Positions 56,553 through 64,000 of a stretch of 64,000 nt of DNA are shown piece by piece. Each line of letters starts with the position of its first letter. The first letter of the stretch is position 1. The notes beneath the pieces were generated by a model, which was not told where the DNA came from, made no database searches, and worked only from the letters and a program-made list of their open reading frames with translations. The stretch is taken from contig NZ_WNHB01000007.1 of NCBI RefSeq assembly GCF_009718825.1, forward strand, positions 87,819-151,818, given 5' to 3'. Position numbers and translations under genes: made by a program. Source of the stretch: Terrilactibacillus tamarindi (GTDB taxonomy: Bacteria > Bacillota > Bacilli > Bacillales > Sporolactobacillaceae).

Positions 56553-56879
56553 ATGTCACATGAACAACATCAAGAATTGCTGCAAACCTTACATGAATGC
56601 ATGGTGGAATGTAATCATTGTTACAGTGCGTGTTTAAAGGAAGATGATATTAAAATGATGGCTGAATGCATACGGTTGGACAGAGAGTGCGCAGACATGT
56701 GTAACTATTTAGAACAGGCGATTTCAAGAGGTACACCGTTTATTTCTGAGTTAGCTTCCGTTTGTGCTAAAATTTGTGAAGCATGTGGAAATGAATGCAA
56801 AAAACATGATCATGAACACTGTCAGAAATGTGCTGATGCCTGCTTTAATTGTGCAGAAGCATGTAAAAATGTTGCTTAA
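56553..56879 (+). CDS. Four-helix-bundle copper-storage protein (DUF326/Csp type)
   Basis: 108 residues with 16 Cys arranged as repeated C-x2-C and C-x3-C pairs along four helices (ECMVECNHCYSAC, CAKICEACGNEC, CQKCADACFNCAEAC). This is the pattern of cytosolic copper storage proteins, which bind many Cu(I) ions in the bundle core. No signal peptide. ATG 56553 follows GGAGGATTTG. Divergent from copB and likely co-regulated with it. Confidence 0.92.
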   Translation: MSHEQHQELLQTLHECMVECNHCYSACLKEDDIKMMAECIRLDRECADMCNYLEQAISRGTPFISELASVCAKICEACGNECKKHDHEHCQKCADACFNCAEACKNVA

Positions 56880-56897
56880 GAACATTCATTATATAAA

Positions 56898-56946
56898 AAA
56901 GGTTGCTCAAAGCAGGTTATTTAATTCCTTGAGCAACTTTCTTCTT
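56898..56946 (+). terminator. Terminator after the copper-storage gene
   Basis: AAGGTTGCTCAA and TTGAGCAACTTT pair, followed by CTTCTTTTTATT. Confidence 0.75.
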
Positions 56947-56968
56947 TTTATTATAAATCGTGTTAATT

Positions 56969-57685
56969 TCAACTTCCTTTTTTTACCTCTTGCTTTTTAA
57001 GAAACTCCATCTTCCAACTAAAATATTCGTTATCAGAATTTTTTTCATATCGTAAATAAGCATCAAACTTATTGCCTTTTTTACTTGTTAGTCCTTTAAC
57101 CAAAACGACTCCGTTTTTTAAAAAGCTTTTTACCATTGTTTTTGTTGGTTTCTTTTTCATCGAAGCTAAAAATTTATCATTCTTCCAAATAACAAATTTA
57201 CAGCCATTTTTCCAGTTACTACATCCAAAGCCTTTCTGTCCCTCAATAATTCCATGCCCACAAAGAGGACATTTTCCTAGAACTTCAATAGTTTTCTTTT
57301 CATTTGAAACTTCATTAATTATGATGTCTTTTTCATTTTTAATTGTTTTTACAGAATCGGTTGTAAAATCAAAAATTAAATTCAAGAAACTTTCCTTTGT
57401 AAACTTTTGCTTTTCGATATCAGACAATGTTTTTTCCAATCTACCAGTGAATTCTAAATCAAATAATTCCTTTACTGGCAATGTTTCAACTAATTTTCTG
57501 CCCAGTTCTGTACAAATTAAATTTTTATTTTGAGTAGCAATATAGCCGACATCTTTTAGCTTTTTTATTGTTTCAGCTCTTGTAGCTGGTGTACCAATGC
57601 TATAACCACTTAAAATGGCAGCCATCATTTCTTCACTGTCTTCATCCTCTTTGTCTTTACTCTTGCCGCAAGTTTCCATTACTCT
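56969..57685 (-). pseudogene. topB: Topoisomerase III (TopB) C-terminal fragment
   Basis: About 238 residues of a type IA topoisomerase, beginning RVMETCGKSKDKEDED and including ILSGYSIGTPATRAETIKKL, followed by Cys-containing zinc-ribbon-like segments (CPLCGHG, CSNWKNGC). The 5' part is cut by IS3 copy 2 at 57686; an open frame continues into the IS but is not coding. Such topB genes are common on conjugative plasmids and elements, which hints at where this cargo came from. Confidence 0.88.
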
Positions 57686-57765
57686 TGGATGTAAGTCAAT
57701 ATATTGGACACAAAAAAGTTTGGTAGATTGAGAGCTCGTTGCGTCATTTTGAGTTTGATCTGAAT

Positions 57766-57874
57766 CGCTTGACATGGAGCCTCTACGGGCGATGTTTTTT
57801 GGCAAAGGGGCGAAAGGGTAAATCTCTTTCGCCTGGCGAGATAGCCTACAACGCCCGTCTCTCCATGTCAAGCG
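57766..57874. repeat. Long internal inverted repeat of the IS3 element, copy 2
   Basis: Same 109-base structure as 51532-51640, with outer arms CGCTTGACATGGAG/CTCCATGTCAAGCG and an inner GGCGAAAG/CTTTCGCC stem. Confidence 0.85.
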
Positions 57875-57891
57875 GTGCTCGTGCAGCATGA

Positions 57892-58755
57892 TCAGGCCAC
57901 TTTCAAAAACTTGTCTTCTGCTTCCTGAGGCGTCAGGTAATCGAGACAGCTATGGATCCGGGACCTGTTGTACCAGCCTTCAATGTACTGAAAGAGGGCA
58001 CGTCTTGCTTCATTGAAATCATGATACGTCGTCTGATGGATTTCCTCTTTTTTCAATGTTGCATGAAAGGACTCAATGCACGCGTTATCGTATGGGCAGC
58101 CTTTTTTACTGAAAGAATGGACGATTTGTTTCTCTTGAATCGCTTTCTCAAATTCATGGCTTGTATACTGGGACCCAAGGTCCGTATGCAGGATCAGACC
58201 CGGTTCAGGATTTTGGTTGACGCAAGCGTTATCTAAAGCCTTTAAGGCTAGCTCTGTTGTCATGCTCCGAGAAAAGGAATAGCCAATAATCTTTCGTGTA
58301 CACAGATCCATGACTGAGGCCAGGTAGCACCAGCCCTCTTTGATCGTGTGGATATAAGTGATATCTGCAACCCATTTTTGGTTGATCTTTGTTGTTGTAA
58401 AGTCCTGAGCCAGTACATTTTTTCTGTTCTCGACCGGTCCCTGGCTCGATTGCGGACGATACTTTTTCACAATAATGGACCGCAAATTGGCTCGTCTCAT
58501 CAGCTGTTGCACACGTTTGAGGCTGACCATAAAGCCTTCTTTTCTCAAGCGTTTCTGAATCTTAGGAGCTCCATATCGCCGTTTACTTTCTGTATAAAGG
58601 GTCTGAATACGTTGCATCAATTTCCGATTCTCACGGGCCAGACTGGACTCACCGGCACTCTTGGCCTGATAATAGGTACTCCGCGGCATGTCAAGCACCT
58701 GGCATACCGTTTTTATGGGATGTTTTTCTTGCAGGCGATCAATCAACACACTCAT
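57892..58755 (-). CDS. IS3-family transposase OrfB (copy 2)
   Basis: 287 residues, catalytic D-D-E in WVADITYIHT, LHTDLGSQYT and NACIESFHATLK. No sequence difference from copy 1 was noticed in the protein. Expected to be expressed by frameshifting from OrfA at 58770-58776. Confidence 0.95.
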   Translation of the reverse strand: MSVLIDRLQEKHPIKTVCQVLDMPRSTYYQAKSAGESSLARENRKLMQRIQTLYTESKRRYGAPKIQKRLRKEGFMVSLKRVQQLMRRANLRSIIVKKYRPQSSQGPVENRKNVLAQDFTTTKINQKWVADITYIHTIKEGWCYLASVMDLCTRKIIGYSFSRSMTTELALKALDNACVNQNPEPGLILHTDLGSQYTSHEFEKAIQEKQIVHSFSKKGCPYDNACIESFHATLKKEEIHQTTYHDFNEARRALFQYIEGWYNRSRIHSCLDYLTPQEAEDKFLKVA

Positions 58756-58766
58756 CTCAGCGGACG

Positions 58767-59054
58767 TTACTTTTTTGCGAATATGGCCATAGCTTTTTTT
58801 AATATTTCGTTTTCCTCCTGAATGCGTCTCATCTCTTTCTGAAGCTTCAGGTAATCCTCAGGAGTAAAGGATTTCCCGTCTTCTAAAGAAATTGGATTCA
58901 GTTTCTTAATCCATTTATAAATCGTTGTTTCCGATACGCCATATTCGCTGCTGAGATCTTTGACCGGAGTGCCTGACTGGTAGAGTTCCACGATCATTTG
59001 CCGGAATTCTTTATTGAATTTGTTGCTTGTTTTTCCGCTGCCCATCCGGGACAC
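58767..59054 (-). CDS. IS3-family OrfA (copy 2)
   Basis: 95-residue helix-turn-helix protein ending at the slippery A-AAA-AAG run (58770-58776 on the minus strand). PEDY at about residue 66 where copy 1 has PVDY. Also differs from copy 1 by a C/T change upstream of the start. Confidence 0.93.
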   Translation of the reverse strand: MSRMGSGKTSNKFNKEFRQMIVELYQSGTPVKDLSSEYGVSETTIYKWIKKLNPISLEDGKSFTPEDYLKLQKEMRRIQEENEILKKAMAIFAKK

Positions 59055-59112
59055 ACCCTTTCGTTAATCCTTAGTTTAACTAAAATGTGTCCGTAAAACT
59101 ATCCTAACATCA

Positions 59113-60658
59113 CCGTTCCAAAAACCATTACTGTTTTCCCTTGCTTTTGAAGGGTTACAATCTGATTATGAATAGCTTTTTTAATCCCATTAGAAAGTGT
59201 TTCTTCAAAAAGGTTCGGGCTTCCCACATAGTACATGTTCTGGTTAATTCTAGCCTTGACACCTTTACCAGTAATGGATTGAAAGTCCTCAATCTCAATA
59301 TCGTTAAATTTCAGCCTTTCTTCCTCAGCCTTCCTAACAATGGCTGAGGCGAGTGGGTGCTGAGATCCTTTTTCAAGAGCCGCTGTTAAGGTTATGATAT
59401 CTTGTTCGTTTTTATTAAAAGTTACAACGTCTGTAACCTCTGGAATCCCTCTTGTTAATGTACCGGTTTTATCAAAGGCAATAACCTTGAGGGAGCCAGC
59501 TTCTTCTAGGTGAACTCCTCCTTTGATAATTACACCGTTTTTGGCAGCATTTCCTATCGATGTGACAATAGCTACGGGTGTAGAAATGACCAGAGCACAC
59601 GGGCAACCGACAACCAGCAAGGCTAACCCTCGATAGATCCAATCTCCCCAAGAATCTCCCATGAATAAAGGAGGAATCACGGACAACAGGACAGCGAAAA
59701 TAATAATCGCTGGCGTATAGACTTTTGCAAAACGATCAACAAACGTCTGAGAAGGTGCTTTTTCTGCTTGAGATTCTTCAACTAAATGAATAATTTTAGA
59801 AAGAGTTGTATCTTCAACTCTTTTTGTAACTTTGACCTCCAACAAACCTTCTTCATTTAATGTCCCAGCAAAGACTTCGTCATTAATGGTTTTTGTTACT
59901 GGTACTGACTCGCCAGTAATGGCGGCTTGATTTAGAGTCGATGTTCCATTAGTCACAACTCCGTCCATAGCCAATTTTTGCCCTGGTTTCACAATCATTG
60001 TGTCACCAACCTGAACATCTACAACAGGGACCATCAATTCTTGACCGTTCCGACGAATCAATGTTTCTTTTGGTGCAATTTTCATTAACGATTGAATAGA
60101 TTGTCTCGCTTTATCTGCTGAATAACTTTCTAACGCTTCACTAATCGCAAAGAGAATAACAACCGTTGCTCCTTCTTCCCATTTACCTATCGCGGCCGCT
60201 CCTATAATAGCAATCGTCATAAGAGTGTCCATATCAAAGTCAAGCCGAATCAGATTTTTAAAACCTTCAATGAATAACGAGTAGCCACCGATGATAATAG
60301 CCGCTAAAAATCCGATGGTAGGAATCAGACTCAGCTCTCCGTATTGAGTCCCAATAATCCAACTGATTATCAATAGAAAGGCTGAAATGTAGACTTTAAA
60401 ATTTTCTTTTTGCTTCCAAAATGGTACATGTTCAACAGTTTGTTCTGCTTCATCCCTGACTTTTAATTTTTCAAATGCTCCTGCTTTTTCTAACGCTTCA
60501 ATGGTTGTGTTTCCAGTAACCATAATCTTAGAAGCGCCAAAATTCACTTTAGCTTCAATCACTCCATCTAACCGCTTTACATTTTTTTCAAACTTGTTCG
60601 CGCATTCCATGCAGTCAAACCCTTGAACTCGATATGACTTGACTTGTTGTTCAGACAT
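59113..60658 (-). pseudogene. cadA: cadA, N-terminal part (cadmium/zinc P1B-type ATPase)
   Basis: First 515 or so residues of a CadA/ZntA-type exporter for Cd2+, Zn2+ or Pb2+. One HMA domain with GFDCMEC (residue 13 on), the ion motif [11 protein letters not shown] and the phosphorylation site DKTGTLTRG. The natural frame ends at VMVFGT at the IS junction and then reads five residues of IS sequence before a stop. ATG 60658 follows GAGGAG and overlaps cadC by 8 bases. The missing C-terminus is at 48308-48879; the ATPase should be inactive. Confidence 0.93.
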
Positions 60659-61025
60659 GAGTTTTCTCCTCTTTTCTGTGCGTCATTGCAATAGAAATTA
60701 ATTGTTTGATGTGTTCATCATCAAGCGAATAAAATGCCATTTTTCCGTCCTTTCGATATTTTACAAGACCTTGCTTACGGAGAGTGCGTAGGTGATGTGA
60801 AGCCGTTGCTATGGAAGAACCAATAATGTTTGCAACGTCACAAACACATAGCTCCTTATCTTGACATAAGGCAAAGACTATTTTTGACCTATTTTCATCA
60901 GCAAGCGCTTTGAACAATCGAACAACGCGAGATAGCCCATCATTTTCATTTTTTAAAAGGCCTTGTATGCGATTGACCTTTTCTTCGTCATAGCAATAAA
61001 TTTCACATGTATCTTTTTCGACCAC
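60651..61025 (-). CDS. cadC: ArsR/SmtB-family metal repressor CadC
   Basis: 124-residue winged-helix repressor of cadmium/lead/zinc resistance. Metal ligands are visible in the N-terminus ([13 protein letters not shown]) and in the helix ELCVCDVA; the recognition helix follows in [19 protein letters not shown] 61025 is preferred: AAGGAGG lies 9 bases upstream and the protein then begins like other CadC. It still appears intact although its target cadA is broken. Confidence 0.93.
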   Translation of the reverse strand: MVEKDTCEIYCYDEEKVNRIQGLLKNENDGLSRVVRLFKALADENRSKIVFALCQDKELCVCDVANIIGSSIATASHHLRTLRKQGLVKYRKDGKMAFYSLDDEHIKQLISIAMTHRKEEKTHV

Positions 61026-61044
61026 TAATAGCGACCTCCTTATC

Positions 61045-61063
61045 ATTCAAATATTCATTTGAT
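61045..61063 (-). promoter_or_regulatory. CadC operator, proximal
   Basis: ATTCAAATATTCATTTGAT, an inverted repeat (TCAAAT/ATTTGA) of the ArsR/SmtB type just upstream of cadC. Confidence 0.7.
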
Positions 61064-61088
61064 TATATTATACATCATTTCTTATTTT

Positions 61089-61108
61089 ATTCAAATGTAC
61101 ATTTGAAT
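61089..61108 (-). promoter_or_regulatory. CadC operator, distal
   Basis: ATTCAAATGTACATTTGAAT, a perfect 20-base palindrome matching the known CadC/SmtB site shape. Confidence 0.82.
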
Positions 61109-61273
61109 AAATTTTTTTAGTGTGCTAGAGATGTCAATTATGTGCCATTAACTACAGAAAAATAAGATGATAAAAGATAGATGACTTTTTTTCCTTTGGT
61201 CAATCTCCATGACCTTCTTCATTGATATGCATCACCAAAAATTTTTCTATAATCATAACCGAAGTTTATCGTT

Positions 61274-61307
61274 TCCACATCGTTTCCACACATTTTTGCA
61301 ATAGGAT
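61274..61307 (+). promoter_or_regulatory. 11-bp direct repeats upstream of the second lgt
   Basis: TCCACA at 61274 and 61285, 11 bases apart, with -10-like TAGGAT at 61302, 17 bases after the start of the second. Same design as at 41302 and 44600. It controls the operon 61352-63905 in this reading. Confidence 0.65.
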
Positions 61308-61351
61308 TCAACTTATAAAGTGATTATTTTTATTAAAAGGGAGGAAGGTTC

Positions 61352-62137
61352 ATGTGGTTTCCAGGACCTGTTTTATTTAGAATCGGACCGATTCCAATTA
61401 ATACGTTGGGTGCTTCGGTAGCTCTGGCAACGCTCTTTGGTTTATGGTTGATAAATCGTGAGGCCAAGAGGCAAGGTATTCAAGCGGATTACATGGTGGA
61501 ATTCGCTATTTATTGTGTATTGGGTGGTGTTCTTGGAGCAAGATTGTGGTTTGTTCTCTTCAAATGGCCGTATTACGCTGCTCATCCAGCAGAAATTTTT
61601 ATGGTTTGGATGGGGGGACTGGCAATACAAGGTGGCATTCTCGGCGGTACTTTAGTAGGAATCTGGCTCGCTAAGAAGCATAAATTGCCAGTTTGGCAGG
61701 TAGCCGATATCGTGGCACCGGCGTTAATACTCGGAATGGCGATTGGTCGCATATCAGATTTTCTTACCGGTGACGCTTATGGTATTCCAAGCAATTCCAT
61801 CTTGGCTGTTTCCTATCCTCCGGGAACATTTGTCTACAACATCTTTGGCAGCACGCCGGTCCTGCCGATGCCCTTATTTGAGGCCATCGGTGATTTGATC
61901 ATCTTTGGCTTTTTGCTATTGATTAAATATAGAAAACCATTCCAAGGGTTTCTATTCCTTCAGATGTTAATACTTTACTCAACGTTGAGATTTACTTTAG
62001 AGTTCTGGAGAGGAGACAGCCTAAGGACATTACTTAATCTGAAAGTCGCTCAATTGACGGCTTTGGCAACGATTATCTTAGCGATCGGTTTTATGATCGG
62101 ACGCTATAGACAAATGAAAGCTGCTCATCGAGAGTAA
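61352..62137 (+). CDS. Divergent second prolipoprotein diacylglyceryl transferase-like protein
   Basis: 261-residue Lgt-family membrane protein with about seven helices. Compared with the copy at 3341, the conserved His of IHG is Gln here (LAIQGG, about residue 93) and the GRWGNF block reads GRISDF (about residue 132), so Asn becomes Asp; the Arg of that block and EFWRGDSL near the C-terminus remain. It may have altered activity or a different lipid or protein substrate, for example lipoproteins of the island. ATG 61352 follows AAAGGGAGGAAGG. Confidence 0.88.
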   Translation: MWFPGPVLFRIGPIPINTLGASVALATLFGLWLINREAKRQGIQADYMVEFAIYCVLGGVLGARLWFVLFKWPYYAAHPAEIFMVWMGGLAIQGGILGGTLVGIWLAKKHKLPVWQVADIVAPALILGMAIGRISDFLTGDAYGIPSNSILAVSYPPGTFVYNIFGSTPVLPMPLFEAIGDLIIFGFLLLIKYRKPFQGFLFLQMLILYSTLRFTLEFWRGDSLRTLLNLKVAQLTALATIILAIGFMIGRYRQMKAAHRE

Positions 62138-62174
62138 CAAAGAAAATTAGGAAACAAAGAAAAGGAGAAGCGGC

Positions 62175-62606
62175 ATGAGGAACAGAAAATCTGGATCAGT
62201 TTCAGCAAATAAAAAGTCAAATCGAGGGAAAACCTTACTAAAAACCATAGGTTCTGTCCTTTTCGCCATTATTGCTACATCCCATCACTGGCTGCATATA
62301 CTGTTGATTTCTGTCGGTTTAACGTCGATCGGGGCAGTTTTATTTAATATGCCTCCCCTTTTAAAAGTCATCCTGTTACTCATTTCCCTTGTCATTTCGA
62401 TCCGGTTTATTTTCGTAGCGAAACGCAAATGGAGACATGAACGCCCGGTCGCATGGGTTTATGCCATCGCTTCGATTCTTTCGATTGTGATTGTATTTTC
62501 TGCTGTACCCCAGACAATCAGTACGATCATTCAGCCACCTTCAAACACACAGAATCCTAACAGCATAAACACGCATGACCATAATCATAGTGATATGAAT
62601 AAATAG
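62175..62606 (+). CDS. Hypothetical membrane protein with His-rich tail
   Basis: 143 residues; basic N-terminus, three or four helices (about 22-60, 63-80, 93-112) and a C-terminal tail NTHDHNHSDMNK that could bind metal. SHHWLHILLISVGLTSIG recalls small membrane proteins of metal-resistance loci, but no family can be named with confidence. ATG 62175 follows AAAGGAGAAGC. It lies between lgt-like and reductase genes in one operon. Confidence 0.75.
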   Translation: MRNRKSGSVSANKKSNRGKTLLKTIGSVLFAIIATSHHWLHILLISVGLTSIGAVLFNMPPLLKVILLLISLVISIRFIFVAKRKWRHERPVAWVYAIASILSIVIVFSAVPQTISTIIQPPSNTQNPNSINTHDHNHSDMNK

Positions 62607-62741
62607 TGGTGAAATGATTTTTAGCAAATGGCAAGCAGGACATAGGGTGACTTTCTATTTTTATGAGGAATGTACGTATTTTCATGATGTGAGAATTGCA
62701 TCAGTCTCTAAAAGATTGAAGGCTAAAAGGTTGGAAACAAA

Positions 62742-63905
62742 ATGGATTCAAAGATTTATGATGTAATTATTGTCGGAGCAGGTCCTGGTGGCAGCTCACT
62801 GGCAGCAAAGCTTGCTGAAGTAGGACTTCATGTTTTAATTTTAGAGAAGCAAAGTTTTCCACGTTATAAAGTATGTGGAGGCGGGGTTACCAAGAGAGCC
62901 CTCCTGAAAATGCCGATTGATATCACACCGATTATTCGAGATCAGATCACTTCACTTATCACGGTGGAAGGAAATCATGACATTCAGGGGTTTAAACATA
63001 AAACGCCGTTTATTTATATGGTTATGAGAGACGAATTGGATCAACTACTGGCGAAACATGCCGTTGACTGTGGTGCAGAACTGAAAGAGGATTCCTTCGT
63101 TAAAAGAGTGGTCGAGTACGGTGGAAGGGTCGATGTATTTACAAGGGATGAGAAATATTCAGGACGGTATTTGGTTGGAGCCGATGGCGTAAACAGTATC
63201 GTTGCGAAACAGGTGGGGTTAATGTCGGAACGAAGGAAAGCTCTGGCATTGGAATATGAATTCAGATGTGACCAGGCAACAAACGCAAAATATAAAAACA
63301 AGGTTATCATTGATTATACCAGAGTACCCGATGGATATATATGGATATTTCCAAAAAATGGAATTCTATCGGCAGGCATCGGTTCTTACTCGTTAAGTCA
63401 GAAATTGATGTCGAAATATTTGCTTTCATTTTTGGACCATCAGGAAATGAGTGGAGATCTGCTGAGCGCGAAGGGATCTTTTTTGTCTGCTGGCGGTACC
63501 CGGCAGCCAATCATGACGCAACGAACAGCATTAATCGGAGACGCAGCCGGACTGGTCGATTCATTTGCCGGAGAGGGCATCTACTATGCTTTGTGGAGTG
63601 CTGAATTACTTTCTGACCATTTAATAAAGTCGATCAGGGATAGATATAGTGAAGCATTCTTAACCTATCAAAGAGATGTTGATCTGACAATCATGCCCGA
63701 ACTCAGTACATTGGATCAGTTTGGCCGGAAATTTTACAAAAATCCGAAATTGATGCAAAAGATTGTTTCTCGTTTTCCTAAGTTATTAAGCTTAGTTTTT
63801 GATGTATTAGAAGGAAAAAGAGATTATAGCAAACTGTACAAGAAATTCAATATAGTAAAATCGTACGGCCATTTTTTGAATCTGAAAAGCTCTATTTTCA
63901 CTTGA
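62742..63905 (+). CDS. Geranylgeranyl reductase-family FAD-dependent oxidoreductase
   Basis: 387-residue flavoprotein. The N-terminal FAD site is VIIVGAGPGGSSLAAKLAE, followed by EKQSFPRYKVCGGGVTKRAL, typical of the geranylgeranyl reductase group; the second FAD motif is LIGDAAGLVDSFAGEGIYYAL. Members reduce double bonds of isoprenoid chains or related substrates; the substrate here is unknown. ATG 62742 follows AAAAGGTTGGAA. Co-transcription with the second lgt suggests a lipid-modifying role. Confidence 0.88.
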   Translation: MDSKIYDVIIVGAGPGGSSLAAKLAEVGLHVLILEKQSFPRYKVCGGGVTKRALLKMPIDITPIIRDQITSLITVEGNHDIQGFKHKTPFIYMVMRDELDQLLAKHAVDCGAELKEDSFVKRVVEYGGRVDVFTRDEKYSGRYLVGADGVNSIVAKQVGLMSERRKALALEYEFRCDQATNAKYKNKVIIDYTRVPDGYIWIFPKNGILSAGIGSYSLSQKLMSKYLLSFLDHQEMSGDLLSAKGSFLSAGGTRQPIMTQRTALIGDAAGLVDSFAGEGIYYALWSAELLSDHLIKSIRDRYSEAFLTYQRDVDLTIMPELSTLDQFGRKFYKNPKLMQKIVSRFPKLLSLVFDVLEGKRDYSKLYKKFNIVKSYGHFLNLKSSIFT

Positions 63906-63973
63906 GTCCATTCTAAAAGACCAATTAATGATATTACCGTCATGATACGGAGTTATGTTTAGGAATAAAGGTT

Positions 63974-63999
63974 GACCCTGTACTTTGGTACAGGGTTTA
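63974..63999 (+). terminator. Terminator after the reductase gene
   Basis: ACCCTGTAC and GTACAGGGT pair around a TTTG loop, with T residues at the window edge. Confidence 0.8.
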
Positions 64000-64000
64000 T

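Larger units (their letters stand above)
48880..59112. mobile_element. Composite transposon-like unit bounded by two IS3-family copies, inserted in cadA
   Basis: Both ends begin TG (left TGGATGTAAGTC; right, read inwards, TGATGTTAGGAT), and the outer flanks share CCG (48877-48879 and 59113-59115). The two IS3 copies are in the same orientation and almost identical. Cargo between them: a membrane-protein remnant, an IS1182 remnant, copB, a Cys-rich copper-storage gene and a topB fragment. The 3-bp duplication is right for IS150-type IS3 elements. Alternatively a single IS first hit cadA and a circle carrying a second IS then recombined into it. Confidence 0.82.
57686..59112 (-). mobile_element. 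IS3-family element, copy 2, complete
   Basis: 1427-bp element, IS150-like. Ends TGGATGTAAGTC and (inwards) TGATGTTAGGAT share a GGACACA block about 17-22 bases in. Contains orfA, orfB and the long internal inverted repeat. Forms the right boundary of the composite unit in cadA. Confidence 0.93.

Noticed and set aside
56969..57889. A 306-residue protein starting inside IS3 copy 2 and fused to the topoisomerase tail
   Set aside because: The first 68 residues translate the IS end and its inverted repeat and match nothing; the topoisomerase similarity starts exactly at the IS boundary.
62615..62767. 50-codon frame between the His-tailed membrane protein and the reductase
   Set aside because: It overlaps the reductase start in another frame and has only a weak GGTGA before its ATG; no recognisable content, though expression cannot be excluded.
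1..64000. CRISPR arrays, tRNA or rRNA genes
   Set aside because: No regularly spaced repeats with unique spacers and no cloverleaf or rRNA-like stretches were seen when reading both strands.

Overview
The window reads as a low-GC Gram-positive chromosome of the order Bacillales. The gene orders yvlC-yvlD-hprK-lgt-ppaX-yvoF and moxR-DUF58-transglutaminase-guaA match Bacillus subtilis and its relatives, ribosome binding sites are strong AGGAGG types, and TTG or GTG starts are common. The species cannot be named from this sequence alone. About the first 15.2 kb is ordinary chromosome: the 3' part of uvrA, the hprK/lgt cluster, a Ca2+/H+ exchanger, a secreted nuclease, a DUF421 membrane protein, the moxR operon and guaA. 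Two copies of a structured intergenic repeat lie here, one before ppaX and one before guaA.

Directly after guaA (15.2-27.1 kb) comes a complete-looking transfer module of the Tn916/ICEBs1 family: two DUF961 proteins, an FtsK-like coupling protein, an oriT-like hairpin, a MobT relaxase, a TcpD-like peptide, ArdA, TcpE, VirB4-type ATPase, VirB6-type membrane protein, CwlT-type hydrolase and TcpC. The 3' end of guaA is a known island insertion site. No integrase, excisionase or second attachment site is visible, so the right end of the element lies outside the window or has been lost.

From 27.8 kb to the end is a metal-resistance and envelope-stress region, mainly for copper. It holds a YdhK-like lipoprotein, a multicopper oxidase lipoprotein, CopA, two CopZ paralogues (one missing a metal-binding Cys), a PspA operon, an OmpR-type two-component system, three small Cys/His/Met-rich proteins, an extra FtsH, a second copper P-type ATPase with a cupredoxin and a methyltransferase, a CadC/CadA locus, a divergent second Lgt and a geranylgeranyl-reductase-like flavoprotein. 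Five transcription units share tandem repeats of a T-N-Y-A-C-A core spaced 11 bp apart. In the four plus-strand sites the last repeat begins 17 nt before a -10-like hexamer. This suggests one regulon under the local response regulator. A separate palindrome, TATACC-N7-GGTATA, precedes copA and copB and looks like a CsoR-type operator.

Insertion sequences have reworked this region and leave readable scars. An IS256-family element (37277-38778, 8-bp target duplication) shaved the end of a membrane protein gene. A composite structure bounded by two nearly identical IS3-family copies (48880-59112) sits inside cadA with a 3-bp duplication (CCG); removing it restores a 704-residue CadA frame. It carries copB, a Cys-rich copper-storage protein, an IS1182 remnant and a topoisomerase III fragment. 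One of the IS3 copies was itself later split by an IS21-family element (48943-51508, 5-bp duplication GTCAT).
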